From DASXVX01 sp036504075 (GTDB lineage Bacteria > Bacillota > Sulfobacillia > Symbiobacteriales > Symbiobacteriaceae): a stretch of 56,360 nt of DNA. Positions within the stretch are counted from its first letter, which is position 1. Each line of letters starts with the position of its first letter. The notes under the pieces were generated by a model, which saw only the letters and a list, made by a program, of their open reading frames with translations, made no database searches and had not been told where the DNA came from. Location: positions 1 through 56,360 of the forward strand of contig DASXVX010000084.1 in assembly GCA_036504075.1 (NCBI GenBank). Reading direction: 5' to 3'. Shown piece after piece: positions 25,323 to 33,508 of this stretch. The position numbers and the translations under genes were made by a program.

Positions 25323-26213
25323 GTGAGCCACCTGCTCGAGCAGCTGTTAAACGGGTTACAGTTGGGCTTCGTTTACGCCCTCATCGCGCTGGGCTATACC
25401 ATGGTGTATGGAATCATTCGCCTGATCAACTTTGCCCACGGCGACGTGTTCATGGTCGGTGCTTTTGTCGGCTACTTTGGCTTTGAAGTCTACAAGATTC
25501 CCTGGCCGCTCGCCATCGTCCTCTCCATGGTCGTCTGCGCCGTGTTCGGCATGACGATCGAACGGTTGGCTTACCGCCCGCTGCGCCAAAAGGGGGCGCC
25601 GCGGATTGCGGCGCTTATTACCGCGATTGGCGTCTCGCTGTTCATTGAGTACTTCTTCAGCCTGAAGTTCGCGTTCGGCGCCAACTTCCGGAGCGTTCCC
25701 CGTCCCTTTGCCGACAAGATCTGGTCCATCGGCGGCATCGGCATCAGCAATGTCCAGGTGCTGGTCATCGTCACGGTCCTGGTCCTGCTGGCGATCCTGC
25801 AGTATATCGTGTACCACACCAAGGTAGGCAAGGCCATGCGGGCCGTCTCGCATGACCAGGACGCCGCCCGGCTCATGGGCATCGACGTCGACATGATCAT
25901 CAGCTTCACCTTCGCCATCGGTTCGGCGCTCGCCGCCGCCGGCGGGGTGCTATACGCGCTGGCCTATCCGCAGATTTACCCGTTCATGGGCATCATGCCC
26001 GGCCTGAAAGCTTTCACTGCCGCCGTACTGGGTGGCATCGGCAACATTCCCGGCGCCGTGCTGGGCGCCCTCATCATGGGCCAGGCGGAAGTGCTTACCG
26101 CCGGCTATATCACCACCAACTACCGGGATGCGATCGCGTTCTCGATTTTGATCATCGTACTGCTCGTGAAGCCTGCGGGTCTGCTGGGCAAATCCGGGCC
26201 GGAAAAGGTTTAG
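25323..26213 (+). CDS. livH: branched-chain amino-acid ABC transporter permease LivH
   Basis: 296-aa inner-membrane permease, about eight hydrophobic segments. LivH hallmarks include GLQLGFVYALIALGYTMVYG, LINFAHGDVFMVGAF, and the C-terminal GLKAFTAAVLGGIGNIPGAVLG coupling region. GTG follows GAGGGGGCACC. Ninety-four bases separate it from livK; a hairpin-free gap. Works with LivM, LivG and LivF. Confidence 0.95.
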   Translation: MSHLLEQLLNGLQLGFVYALIALGYTMVYGIIRLINFAHGDVFMVGAFVGYFGFEVYKIPWPLAIVLSMVVCAVFGMTIERLAYRPLRQKGAPRIAALITAIGVSLFIEYFFSLKFAFGANFRSVPRPFADKIWSIGGIGISNVQVLVIVTVLVLLAILQYIVYHTKVGKAMRAVSHDQDAARLMGIDVDMIISFTFAIGSALAAAGGVLYALAYPQIYPFMGIMPGLKAFTAAVLGGIGNIPGAVLGALIMGQAEVLTAGYITTNYRDAIAFSILIIVLLVKPAGLLGKSGPEKV

Positions 26214-26225
26214 GGGGTGGCACAG

Positions 26226-27227
26226 GTGCGTTTCAAGTCGTTCATAGCGGGCGGGGCCGTCCTGGCCATGTACCTGATCCTTGAATTTCTCCGGCAGTCT
26301 GGCATGGTAAACATCTACTGGGCTCAGATCATGGACCTGAGTTTGATCATCACGATCTCGGCCATCGGTCTCAGTCTGATTTACGGCTTCACGGGACAGT
26401 TTTCCCTGGGCCATGCTGCTTTCTATGGCATCGGCGCCTATACGGCCGGCTATGTCACGAAAACCTACGGCAACAGCTACTTGTTGTTTGTTCTGGCGCT
26501 CATCGCCGGGACGGTGGTCGCAGCGGGCGTCGGGTATCTCATCGGCCTGCCGATTCTGCGGTTGAAGTCCGACTACCTGGGCATCGCCACCCTCGGGTTC
26601 GGCATCATTGTTAAGGTGATCCTGGACAACACCGACCATCTGGTGCCGACCATGGGTGGTCCCCGCGGCATGCTGGGTGTCCCGCACCTGACCACTTTCG
26701 CCTGGGTCTTCTTTGTGGCGGTGGGAGTGATTCTGCTGGTCCGCAACTTCATTCTCTCGTCGTACGGGCGTGCCTGCACCTCGGTGCGCGAGGATGAAAT
26801 CGCGGCGGACATTATGGGCATCGACACCACCAGGTTCAAGACCATGGCCTTCGTAATGGGCTGCGGCCTGGCCGGCCTGGCCGGCGGTCTGTACGCTCAC
26901 CTGTATCCCTTCTTGCATCCCTCGTCCTTCGACTTCCTGAAATCGCTGGACGTGCTGCTCGTGGTCGTCCTCGGCGGCCTCGGGTCGCTCACCGGGACCG
27001 TGGTCACCGCCATTGCCTGGGTCTTCCTGCAGGAAGTGCTGCGGGCGGTTCTGCCGCCGGACTTCCTGGACTGGCGCGGCGTGATTTACGCCCTGGTGCT
27101 GATTGTGGTCATGATCGGCCGTCCGATGGGGCTCATGGGCGGCAAGGAGCTCTCGCTGGACTTCCTGTTCGGCAAGAAGAGCGGCACAAAGCCGGGGAAG
27201 GGGGCGAGTGGCAATGCCTCTGCTTGA
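26226..27227 (+). CDS. livM: branched-chain amino-acid ABC transporter permease LivM
   Basis: 333-aa permease with about nine hydrophobic segments. Family motifs: YGFTGQFSLGHAAFYGIGAY, RLKSDYLGIATLGFG, the cytoplasmic RACTSVREDEIAADIMGID and the VVLGGLGSLTGTV region. GTG 26226 follows AGGGGGTGG at a normal distance; a GTG at 26217 is in frame but inside the SD. The end overlaps livG by 14 bp. Confidence 0.95.
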   Translation: MRFKSFIAGGAVLAMYLILEFLRQSGMVNIYWAQIMDLSLIITISAIGLSLIYGFTGQFSLGHAAFYGIGAYTAGYVTKTYGNSYLLFVLALIAGTVVAAGVGYLIGLPILRLKSDYLGIATLGFGIIVKVILDNTDHLVPTMGGPRGMLGVPHLTTFAWVFFVAVGVILLVRNFILSSYGRACTSVREDEIAADIMGIDTTRFKTMAFVMGCGLAGLAGGLYAHLYPFLHPSSFDFLKSLDVLLVVVLGGLGSLTGTVVTAIAWVFLQEVLRAVLPPDFLDWRGVIYALVLIVVMIGRPMGLMGGKELSLDFLFGKKSGTKPGKGASGNASA

Positions 27228-27984
27228 GTGTAAAGAGGTTTCTCGCCACTTCGGCGGCTTGAAGGCTGTCAACAACTTCAACCTGACCATTGAACAAGGC
27301 GAACTGATCGGCCTCATCGGTCCCAACGGCGCCGGCAAGACGACGGTTTTCAACGTGATTACCGGGGTCTTTCCGCCCACACTGGGCCAGGTGCTCCTGA
27401 ACGGCAAGGACTTGAAGGGCAAGCTGTCGTACCAGGTGACCCAAGCGGGCATCGCCCGCACGTTCCAGAACATCCGCATTTTCAAGGAGATGACGGTGAT
27501 CGACAACGTCATCACCATGATGCAGCCGCGGGCCGGTTACTCCCTGCCCGAAGCGATGCTGCACCTTGGGCGGTTCGCCCGCCGCGAGTCGGAAATGCGG
27601 ACGGAAGCCATGGCATTGCTCGCCCGGTTCAACCTGGCCGAACGGGCCATGGAGAAGGCCGGATCGCTGCCGTACGGCGCCCAGCGCCGCCTGGAGATCT
27701 GCCGGGCGCTGGCGACCAAGCCGGAACTGCTGCTGCTGGATGAGCCGGCCGCCGGCATGAACCCGTCGGAAGTGGGCACGCTGGTCGACCTGATCCGCGG
27801 CGTCAAGAACGATTTCAACCTGACCGTCCTGCTCATTGAGCACCAGATGGGCCTGGTTATGAACCTCTGCGAGCGGCTGGTGGTCCTGGACTTCGGTGAG
27901 ACGATCGCCGCGGGCACCCCGGCCGAGATTCAGTCCAACCCGAAAGTGCTGGAAGCCTACCTCGGAAAGGGGGCGACGGCGTGA
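27214..27984 (+). CDS. livG: branched-chain amino-acid ABC transporter ATPase LivG
   Basis: 256-aa ABC ATPase. Walker A is GPNGAGKTT (about residue 37), Walker B LLLLDEPAAGMNP. The signature region reads LPYGAQRRLEICRAL, the usual degenerate form of LivG proteins. H-loop lies in LLIEHQMG. ATG 27214 is preceded by GGAAGGGGG; the stop overlaps livF by four bases. Confidence 0.96.
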   Translation: MPLLECKEVSRHFGGLKAVNNFNLTIEQGELIGLIGPNGAGKTTVFNVITGVFPPTLGQVLLNGKDLKGKLSYQVTQAGIARTFQNIRIFKEMTVIDNVITMMQPRAGYSLPEAMLHLGRFARRESEMRTEAMALLARFNLAERAMEKAGSLPYGAQRRLEICRALATKPELLLLDEPAAGMNPSEVGTLVDLIRGVKNDFNLTVLLIEHQMGLVMNLCERLVVLDFGETIAAGTPAEIQSNPKVLEAYLGKGATA

Positions 27985-28700
27985 TCCTCCAAGTCAAAGA
28001 CCTGAAGGTTTCCTATGGCAACATTCAGGCGCTGCATGGCGTCTCCTTCGAAGTAAACGAGGGGGAGATCGTCACCTTGATCGGCGCGAACGGCGCCGGC
28101 AAGTCCACCATTCTGCGGACGGTTTCCGGGCTGATCCGGTCCCGGGAGGGTTCGATCGCCTACCAGGGGCAGGACATCACCAAGACGCCGGCGCACAAGA
28201 TCGTGCAGTCCGGGATGGGCCACTGTCCGGAAGGCCGGCGAATTTTCGCCAACATGACGGTCCAGGAGAACCTGGAGATGGGCGCGTACATCGCCGATCC
28301 GGCCAAGTTCAAAGAGGACCTGGAGCACATCTACACGACGTTCCCCCGTCTCCGGGAACGGCAGGCGCAGGTGGCGGGCACGCTCTCGGGCGGCGAACAG
28401 CAGATGCTGGCCATGGGCCGTGCGCTCATGAACCACCCGAAGCTGTTGCTGCTGGATGAGCCGTCGATGGGTCTCTCGCCGCTGCTGGTGCAGGAGATCT
28501 TCCGGATTATCCAGGAGATCAACGCCGGTGGCACCACGGTGCTGCTGGTCGAGCAGAACGCTTTCATGGCGTTGTCCATCGCGCAGCGGGCATACGTCCT
28601 GGAGACGGGACGGATTGTGCTGTCGGGCGTGGCTTCCGAGCTCAAGACGCATCCGGCGGTGCGGGCCGCCTACCTGGGCGACGCTGCCCACGTGGGGTAG
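27981..28700 (+). CDS. livF: branched-chain amino-acid ABC transporter ATPase LivF
   Basis: 239-aa ABC ATPase, the shorter of the pair. Walker A GANGAGKST, signature LSGGEQQMLAMGRAL, Walker B LLLLDEPSMGLSP, and LLVEQNAFMAL with the family's Q-N in place of the H-loop region, as is usual for LivF. GTG overlaps the livG stop. End of operon; a hairpin follows. Confidence 0.96.
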   Translation: MILQVKDLKVSYGNIQALHGVSFEVNEGEIVTLIGANGAGKSTILRTVSGLIRSREGSIAYQGQDITKTPAHKIVQSGMGHCPEGRRIFANMTVQENLEMGAYIADPAKFKEDLEHIYTTFPRLRERQAQVAGTLSGGEQQMLAMGRALMNHPKLLLLDEPSMGLSPLLVQEIFRIIQEINAGGTTVLLVEQNAFMALSIAQRAYVLETGRIVLSGVASELKTHPAVRAAYLGDAAHVG

Positions 28701-28716
28701 CTTCAACACGATACCA

Positions 28717-28744
28717 GAAGCCCCGGCCCTACGGTCGGGGCTTC
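28717..28744 (+). terminator. hairpin after livF
   Basis: GAAGCCCCG (28717-28725) pairs with CGGGGCTTC (28736-28744). No T-run follows, so termination efficiency is doubtful. Confidence 0.5.
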
Positions 28745-28865
28745 CGTGTGTCCGGATGGGGCAGGAGAACTTGGTGCACTGTCCAGCACCATCATGCTGT
28801 ATACTGAACGTACCGCGATCGTTTCGATTCAGATTCATAACCAGGTGTAAAGGAGGTCTTCACAG

Positions 28866-29351
28866 ATGGGTCCGAACGAGGTTGACGTTTTGGTGGAGAT
28901 CCCCCGGGGCAGCCAGAATAAGTACGTCTGGGATCCGATCAAGCGCCGGGTCCGGTTGGACCGGGTGCTCCACGCTTCCATTCACTACCCCGCCGACTAC
29001 GGCATCATCCCCGACACCATGTCCCCGGATGGCAGCCCGGTTGACGTGCTGCTCCTGGTCACGAATCCCACGTTTCCCGGCTGCATGGTCACTGCCAAAG
29101 TCATCGGCTGCCTGAAAACGCTCGATGAAGGTCTGGAGGATTTGAAAATCATCGCCGTGCCGGCGACCGATCCCCGGCTCTCCGCGTTCAACCGCCTGGA
29201 GGAGATTCCGCCCCACCTGCTCAAAGAGATCGAGTACTTCTTCGCCGCGTACAAGGATCTGGAAGACAAGCAGGTCGAAATCCAGGGCTGGGGCGACGCC
29301 GCCGAAGCGATGGGCGCCGTTCGGCACATGCAGAGGGCAGCGGCCAGGTAA
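28866..29351 (+). CDS. ppa: soluble inorganic pyrophosphatase (family I)
   Basis: 161-aa cytoplasmic enzyme hydrolysing pyrophosphate. Family I motifs: VEIPRGSQNKYVWD near the N-terminus, ADYGIIPDT, and DGSPVDVLLLV, which keeps the aspartates that bind magnesium. Most spore-forming Firmicutes use family II enzymes, so a family I enzyme fits a deeper-branching lineage. SD AAAGGAGG lies upstream of ATG. A TATACT (28800-28805) could be the -10 box but no -35 box is at the right distance. Confidence 0.95.
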   Translation: MGPNEVDVLVEIPRGSQNKYVWDPIKRRVRLDRVLHASIHYPADYGIIPDTMSPDGSPVDVLLLVTNPTFPGCMVTAKVIGCLKTLDEGLEDLKIIAVPATDPRLSAFNRLEEIPPHLLKEIEYFFAAYKDLEDKQVEIQGWGDAAEAMGAVRHMQRAAAR

Positions 29352-29393
29352 CAGCGGCAGCCGGCCCGGTAACAGGGGTAGCCAAAGAACCGC

Positions 29394-29428
29394 GGGGCGC
29401 ACCGGTCATCCGGGCGCCCCTTTGTTAT
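29394..29428 (+). terminator. terminator after ppa
   Basis: GGGGCGC (29394-29400) pairs with GCGCCCC (29414-29420), with inner CCGG/CCGG pairs, then TTTGTTATT. Confidence 0.88.
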
Positions 29429-29450
29429 TCTTATCGCCCGCCAAGAAAGC

Positions 29451-29491
29451 GGCCTGAGCGGCGATGGACGCCGTTCAGGCCTGAGATTTTT
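29451..29491. terminator. hairpin between ppa and the EIIB gene
   Basis: GGCCTGAGCGGCG (29451-29463) pairs with CGCCGTTCAGGCC (29469-29481). On the plus strand it is followed after a few bases by TTTTTT; on the minus strand by a broken T-run. It can serve the minus-strand EIIB gene. Confidence 0.75.
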
Positions 29492-29496
29492 TCGGA

Positions 29497-29757
29497 CTAT
29501 GACCGCAGCGCCGCCGGTGTCAGATGGAGCAGGGCCCTCATTTCGCCTTCAATCCGGTCGGCCTGGGTCCCGAGAATCACCTGGATGGCCTGTCCGACTT
29601 TCATGACGCCGATGGCGCCCAGCGCTTTCAGTTCCTTGTCGCTGATCAGCCTGGGATCCCGGACCACTACCCGCAGGCGGGTGATGCAGGCATCCAATTC
29701 GCTGATGTTCTCCCTGCCGCCCAGGGCTCCGATCATTTTCCCGGCGACATCGCTCAC
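29497..29757 (-). CDS. orphan PTS EIIB domain protein (glucose family)
   Basis: 86-aa single-domain EIIB of the glucose/N-acetylglucosamine PTS family. The conserved phosphorylation-site motif is ELDACITRLRV, with the active cysteine near residue 24, followed by LKALGAIGVMKVGQAIQVILG. GTG at 29757 follows AAAGGGGG; the frame is open further up to an ATG at 29790. In usual transporters EIIB is fused to EIIC; no EIIC or EIIA is near. It could be recruited by another PTS protein or act as a regulator. Confidence 0.82.
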   Translation of the reverse strand: MSDVAGKMIGALGGRENISELDACITRLRVVVRDPRLISDKELKALGAIGVMKVGQAIQVILGTQADRIEGEMRALLHLTPAALRS

Positions 29758-29787
29758 GGCGGAACCCCCTTTGGGCATCACGCTGAA

Positions 29788-29819
29788 CAAAAACAGGGCC
29801 CGGAGATGCCCGGACCCTG
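29788..29819 (-). terminator. terminator of the propeller gene
   Basis: On the minus strand CAGGGTCCGG pairs with CCGGGCCCTG, followed by TTTTT (29793-29789). Confidence 0.85.
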
Positions 29820-29921
29820 GCTGATTCAGGACCTACGACGACTGGCATTCAAAACGTCTATTTCGCAAAGGGGCCGCCAATTCCTTGTTTCCTGGCACAA
29901 ATTCTTTCGTGTCCGAAGCGT

Positions 29922-30863
29922 TCAGGAGCGAGTGCGAATGGCGACGTAGATGCCGTTGTCGGTGCCCCGGACGGCCGCGTAAAGCCGGTTGGCGAAAGCG
30001 GTGGCCGACGGACCGGACGGGGTGCGGCCGCCGTGGGGCAGTTCCCGCCACTGCGTCCACTGACCGTTTGGCATGCGCACGTTCAGGTAGATGCCGTTGT
30101 TGGTGCCACGGACGAACAAGTAGAGGTTGCCCCGATATTGCGTGGCCCACGGCGCCGATGGCGTCCGGCCCTGCCCCGGAATTTCCGTCCAGTTGGTCCA
30201 GCGGCCTTCCCGGGCCATGACCGAGCCGTAAATGCGGTCGTCGGTGCCCCGAACATAGACCCGCAGGGCGTCACCGTAGGAGATCGGCGCCGGGGAATCG
30301 GTCGTCTGGCCGCCGCCGGGCAGGCGCCGCCAGCCGCGCCACTGGCCGTCGAACCGCTGATAGTAAATGGCGTTGTCGGTGCCACGGACGAACAGCCAGA
30401 GCATGCCGTTATGCACGACCGGCCGCGGACCGGAAGGCGTCCGCCCGCCGCCGGGAACTTCCGTCCAGCCCCCCCAGCCGCCGCGGGCAGCCATGCGGTT
30501 GTGGTAAATCCGGTCATCGGTGCCCCGGACGAAGACGTGCAGGGCGCCGCCGAACACGACCGCCCCGGGTCCCGACGGGGTGCGCCCTTCGCCGGGCAGT
30601 TGGCGCCATTCGCCCCAGCCGGACCGTCGGCTCAAACGGTTCCAGTAGATGCCGTTATCGGTGCCCCGGACGAACAGGTGCAGATCGTCGCCAAACACGA
30701 CGGGGGCCGGGGTATCGGGGGTCTGCCCGGTGGGGATCTTCTGCCAGTTGGACCAGCCGGCCTCACTGAGGGGGCCGCCTCGCTCCATCAGATTCCATTC
30801 AACATTGCGCCAGGAGGGCTGGGCCGGAATGTACGTAGTGGCGCCAGGGATCCACTGCTGCAC
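29922..30863 (-). CDS. six-bladed RGTDN-repeat beta-propeller protein (DUF346/PLL-like)
   Basis: 313-aa protein made almost wholly of six repeats of about 46-48 residues. Each repeat has the plan W-x2-W-x3-PxGGRTPxxP, a short strand, LxxFVRGTDNxIYxN and a tail. RGTD(N/D) occurs in five repeats and RGTNN in one. Such repeats (DUF346) form beta-propellers that bind sugars in PLL-type lectins; this is family knowledge, not shown here. There is no signal peptide or membrane segment. GTG at 30863 follows AAAGGAG. Monocistronic, with its own terminator. The low divergence between blades suggests recent internal duplication. Confidence 0.85.
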   Translation of the reverse strand: MQQWIPGATTYIPAQPSWRNVEWNLMERGGPLSEAGWSNWQKIPTGQTPDTPAPVVFGDDLHLFVRGTDNGIYWNRLSRRSGWGEWRQLPGEGRTPSGPGAVVFGGALHVFVRGTDDRIYHNRMAARGGWGGWTEVPGGGRTPSGPRPVVHNGMLWLFVRGTDNAIYYQRFDGQWRGWRRLPGGGQTTDSPAPISYGDALRVYVRGTDDRIYGSVMAREGRWTNWTEIPGQGRTPSAPWATQYRGNLYLFVRGTNNGIYLNVRMPNGQWTQWRELPHGGRTPSGPSATAFANRLYAAVRGTDNGIYVAIRTRS

Positions 30864-31050
30864 GCGACTCGCTCCTTTGCTAACAGGGGTGCGCCTTCAA
30901 GTTATGTCAGGCGCAGGCATGCGGTTACCGCCTGAAGAGGAGGAGGGGGAGCTCCCTAAATGCTTATGTCATGGTTTCGTGGGCGGCCCGGTCTCGGCCA
31001 TCGCCGATGGCGCCTGCCGGGGGCGGGCAACAGGACTTCGCGTGCAGTTC

Positions 31051-31079
31051 GTGCCCTGCATCGTCCGGATGCAGGGCAC
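31051..31079. terminator. perfect 11-bp hairpin between propeller and subtilase genes
   Basis: GTGCCCTGCAT (31051-31061) pairs perfectly with ATGCAGGGCAC (31069-31079). No T-run on either strand. It lies just downstream of the subtilase gene and may end its message or protect its 3' end. Confidence 0.5.
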
Positions 31080-31116
31080 GGGGTGTTGGTGGGGTCTTTT
31101 AGGCGGGATTGGACCC

Positions 31117-32250
31117 CTACCGGCTTACCCGCTGGATGAAGCCGGTCGGATTGACGAGGGTCAGCCCCCTGCCGTTGGTGGTGGTGGCCGTCTCCGTCAG
31201 CGCCGCGTACAACTGGCCAGGGGTCGCGGCCGGGTTCACCTCCAGCCCAAGGGCCGCCAGCCCGGCCAGATACGGAGCCGCCCAGCTGCTCCCGCCGCGT
31301 CCCCAGTAGGTGTAGGCCGTGTCGGATTCATTCCCGGCGGTGGTCCGGGTGCCGGCCGGCACCAACAGCGCGTGGCCGGAGCCATAGTAGTTCTCCGGGT
31401 CATTCCGGTCCTGTTCCGGCATCACCCCGGTCAGCTCGTACCGGACCGGGAAGGTGGGAGAGCCGGTGACGACGACGATCCCCTGCCCTTCGGCCTTTCG
31501 GATCATGCCGTCCCAGTGGGCGACGTCCTCACGTCCAAGCATCGACTCGTCGAACCCGTCGGAGATGTTGACGACCCGAATCCGCTCCGCCGGCGGCAGG
31601 GTCTCGTTCAGCGCCAGCAATTTCGCCATGGCGGCCAAGTAGTTGGCTATGTTCTGGCCGTTATCGGGCACGGCGAAGTAGTACAGCGTCGCTGCGGGCG
31701 CGACGCCCACGGTCTTGCCCGCAAGGATAGAGGCCACAGCCGCACCGTGAAAGTGGTAGGTCTTGTTCCGGGGGTTGCCCGGAAAGACTTCGATATAGTG
31801 GATTCTCCCGGCGAACTCCTGGTGCGACTGCCGAATGGGTTTGTCAAAGACGGCGACGGCAATCCCCCGGCCGTCGATTCCCTGTCCGTGCAGCGCCCGG
31901 AGCCCGAGGCCCGGGTCCTTGCCCCATGCCAGCGCCCGGCCGGGGTCAAAGCCGGCCGGCAGTCTTGCCGCGCCCGGCCAGCGGGTCTGGGTGTCGGAGG
32001 TAAGGTCGTACATGTTCGCCAACGGGGCCTGGGAGAAGTCCTTGCCGCTCAGGTCCTGCCCCTTGGCGCCCTGGACGGCCAGCCCTGCGATTTGCAGGTC
32101 GCCGCCGGTTACCACGTCGGGTAACGCCGCAAAAAACGGGTTGGTTTGGTTGGGCAGTTTGGGCTGACGGGACAAGCCGCCGATAACGTACGCGCCGGAC
32201 ACTAGCAAAAGAACCACGGTGGCCAGAACCCATTTCCACCACATGCGCAT
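31117..32250 (-). CDS. membrane-anchored S8 (subtilisin-like) protease
   Basis: 377-aa protein with an N-terminal membrane helix (about 7-25), an unassigned region of about 90 residues and an S8 domain. Asp136 lies in GIAVAVFDKPI, His168 in HFHGAAVASILAG, and Ser322 in GGSSWAAPYLAGLAA, all in the standard order. The usual oxyanion-hole Asn segment (AAGN) is replaced by VVVTGSPTF near residue 263, which is odd. ATG follows GGGAGGTG at eight bases. Likely surface-exposed. Monocistronic; no prodomain I can recognise. Confidence 0.85.
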   Translation of the reverse strand: MRMWWKWVLATVVLLLVSGAYVIGGLSRQPKLPNQTNPFFAALPDVVTGGDLQIAGLAVQGAKGQDLSGKDFSQAPLANMYDLTSDTQTRWPGAARLPAGFDPGRALAWGKDPGLGLRALHGQGIDGRGIAVAVFDKPIRQSHQEFAGRIHYIEVFPGNPRNKTYHFHGAAVASILAGKTVGVAPAATLYYFAVPDNGQNIANYLAAMAKLLALNETLPPAERIRVVNISDGFDESMLGREDVAHWDGMIRKAEGQGIVVVTGSPTFPVRYELTGVMPEQDRNDPENYYGSGHALLVPAGTRTTAGNESDTAYTYWGRGGSSWAAPYLAGLAALGLEVNPAATPGQLYAALTETATTTNGRGLTLVNPTGFIQRVSR

Positions 32251-32530
32251 ATGGGCACCTCCCGAGAACGCTGGCTGTCCATGTAAGACGTTTCATGGGG
32301 CGGATTTGTTACATTGAAAATTCGGAGATGGTACGACAAGCCCTGCAGGCACGACCGCCGCTGGCCGTGTGGACGTGACGGGTGCGTTGCCTGCACCCGG
32401 CGGGAATCGCCTGCTGTTAACCTACCCTACGTAAGATTCCTTGGCGTATCTGATGTTAGAGGGCCTAAAAGCGAGTTGGGCCACCTTGAATGGACATGCA
32501 GACAGTGTGCATAGCCGTGGGAGGGGCAAC

Positions 32531-32689
32531 ATGGGCAGACTCGGACGGGATTTTTTATCGACGGAATCTATAACGCGTCATCCTGTCAATGCGCCACTTT
32601 CTGCATTCGTTTCCGCACAGGCCGAAAACGACTATGTGCGCTGCACCGACCTGTTCACGGCAAAACGTCTCGGGCGGCCTCCCAGGTAG
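32531..32689 (+). CDS. possible 52-aa small protein
   Basis: ATG with the very good SD GGGAGGGG six bases upstream, 52 codons, TAG at 32687. A clear rho-independent terminator starts 20 bp after the stop, which supports a real transcript ending here. The peptide is polar, with one cysteine and no membrane segment; I recognise no family. Codons are not strongly GC-biased at third positions, so it may be young or non-coding. Confidence 0.4.
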   Translation: MGRLGRDFLSTESITRHPVNAPLSAFVSAQAENDYVRCTDLFTAKRLGRPPR

Positions 32690-32709
32690 ACCTCCTGATT
32701 GTTGAAAGG

Positions 32710-32750
32710 CGCTATGGTCTAGGGTATCAAGGCCATAGCGTCGTTTTATT
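32710..32750 (+). terminator. terminator after the small frame
   Basis: CGCTATGG (32710-32717) pairs with CCATAGCG (32733-32740), followed by TCGTTTTATT. Confidence 0.8.
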
Positions 32751-32848
32751 ACCCGTGGGGGTGACGGCCCCCCAGCGTCTGGCACTCATAGAACACTGAG
32801 CCAAAGCCAACGCTATCCTCATATAGGGCCAGTAACCGCAGGGGGGAG

Positions 32849-33439
32849 ATGGCTCTGGGCGATTTGATTCACCACTCGCTTGATGAAACAACCAAAACCA
32901 TTGCCACCATGCTATCCAGGCCGAACAACCTGGGGATCGAGTTTCGGCCCATTCGACTGCGCACTCGGCCTGAAACGGCCCTGCTCGCCGTATTTGTCCA
33001 GGGTCCTGCCGACGAAAAGTCGGTCAGGATACGACTCCCAGAGCCGCTGCTACAAGCGGTCCGTGAGCAACCGGACACTGGGCCGGTGTGTCCTCAAGAT
33101 CTGGACGGGATCCTGCCGGCACCTCGCCTACGCACCGTCAAGGATCTCACCGAGGCGATCCGTGGTATCCTGGATGGCGACACGGCTCTCTTCTTTCACG
33201 AGGCGCAAGCGCAGTTCTGGTGCAGACAGCGGGCCCCGGTGCCCGCCCCACCGAGCGCAGAGCGGAAGGCTTCACGCGCAAAGAGCTCTTCGGCCAAAAC
33301 CTGGCCGAGAACCGCTCCCTCGTACGAATGCGGGTGCGAGATGCGGCTCTGATGGCAGAGCCGGCTGGGAGCATCGACAATCGCTTTCGTGGCGATCCTG
33401 GTCGTCGTACTGATGACCTATCCGATGCCCCTGGCCTAG
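32849..33439 (+). pseudogene. decayed gerA-type spore germination gene (N-terminal part)
   Basis: The first 125 codons resemble the N-terminal domain of the intact GerA protein encoded just downstream (similar order of hydrophobic and charged blocks, ending DGDTALFFHEA versus AGEAVLLIDDA). After about 33220 the similarity moves to another frame, with ERRAEGFTRKELFGQNLAENRSL matching the family motif RGPxEGFxExLxxNxxLIRRR in degenerate form. It then returns to the first frame for a LGASTIAFVAILVVVLM segment and stops at 33437. The transmembrane half is absent. Two frameshifts plus truncation point to a pseudogene. An SD-like GGGGGGAG touches the ATG. Confidence 0.65.
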
Positions 33440-33508
33440 TCCGTTACGTTTCCCCTGCACGAGTTATCGCGCCTCGTGTTCGGGACATGAGATCGCACGG
33501 CCCGGGAG

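Larger units (their letters stand above)
32251..32848. other. intergenic stretch with one possible small gene
   Basis: About 600 bp between the divergent subtilase and germination genes. Apart from the small frame at 32531 and the terminator at 32710, I see no gene. Base composition is lower in GC than the flanks. CATATAGGG at 32819 could be a sporulation-type -10 for the ger region, but this is weak. Confidence 0.4.

Noticed and set aside
28771..28805. sigma-A promoter of ppa (TTGGTG ... TATACT)
   Set aside because: The spacer is 23 bp, too long for a normal promoter; only the -10 box is plausible.
30649..32124. 491-codon plus-strand frame across the propeller and subtilase genes
   Set aside because: Antisense to two well-supported genes and crosses a hairpin; no domain.
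33221..33345. Programmed frameshift making a functional GerA variant
   Set aside because: No slippery sequence, a second shift is needed, the membrane half is absent, and an intact copy lies directly downstream.
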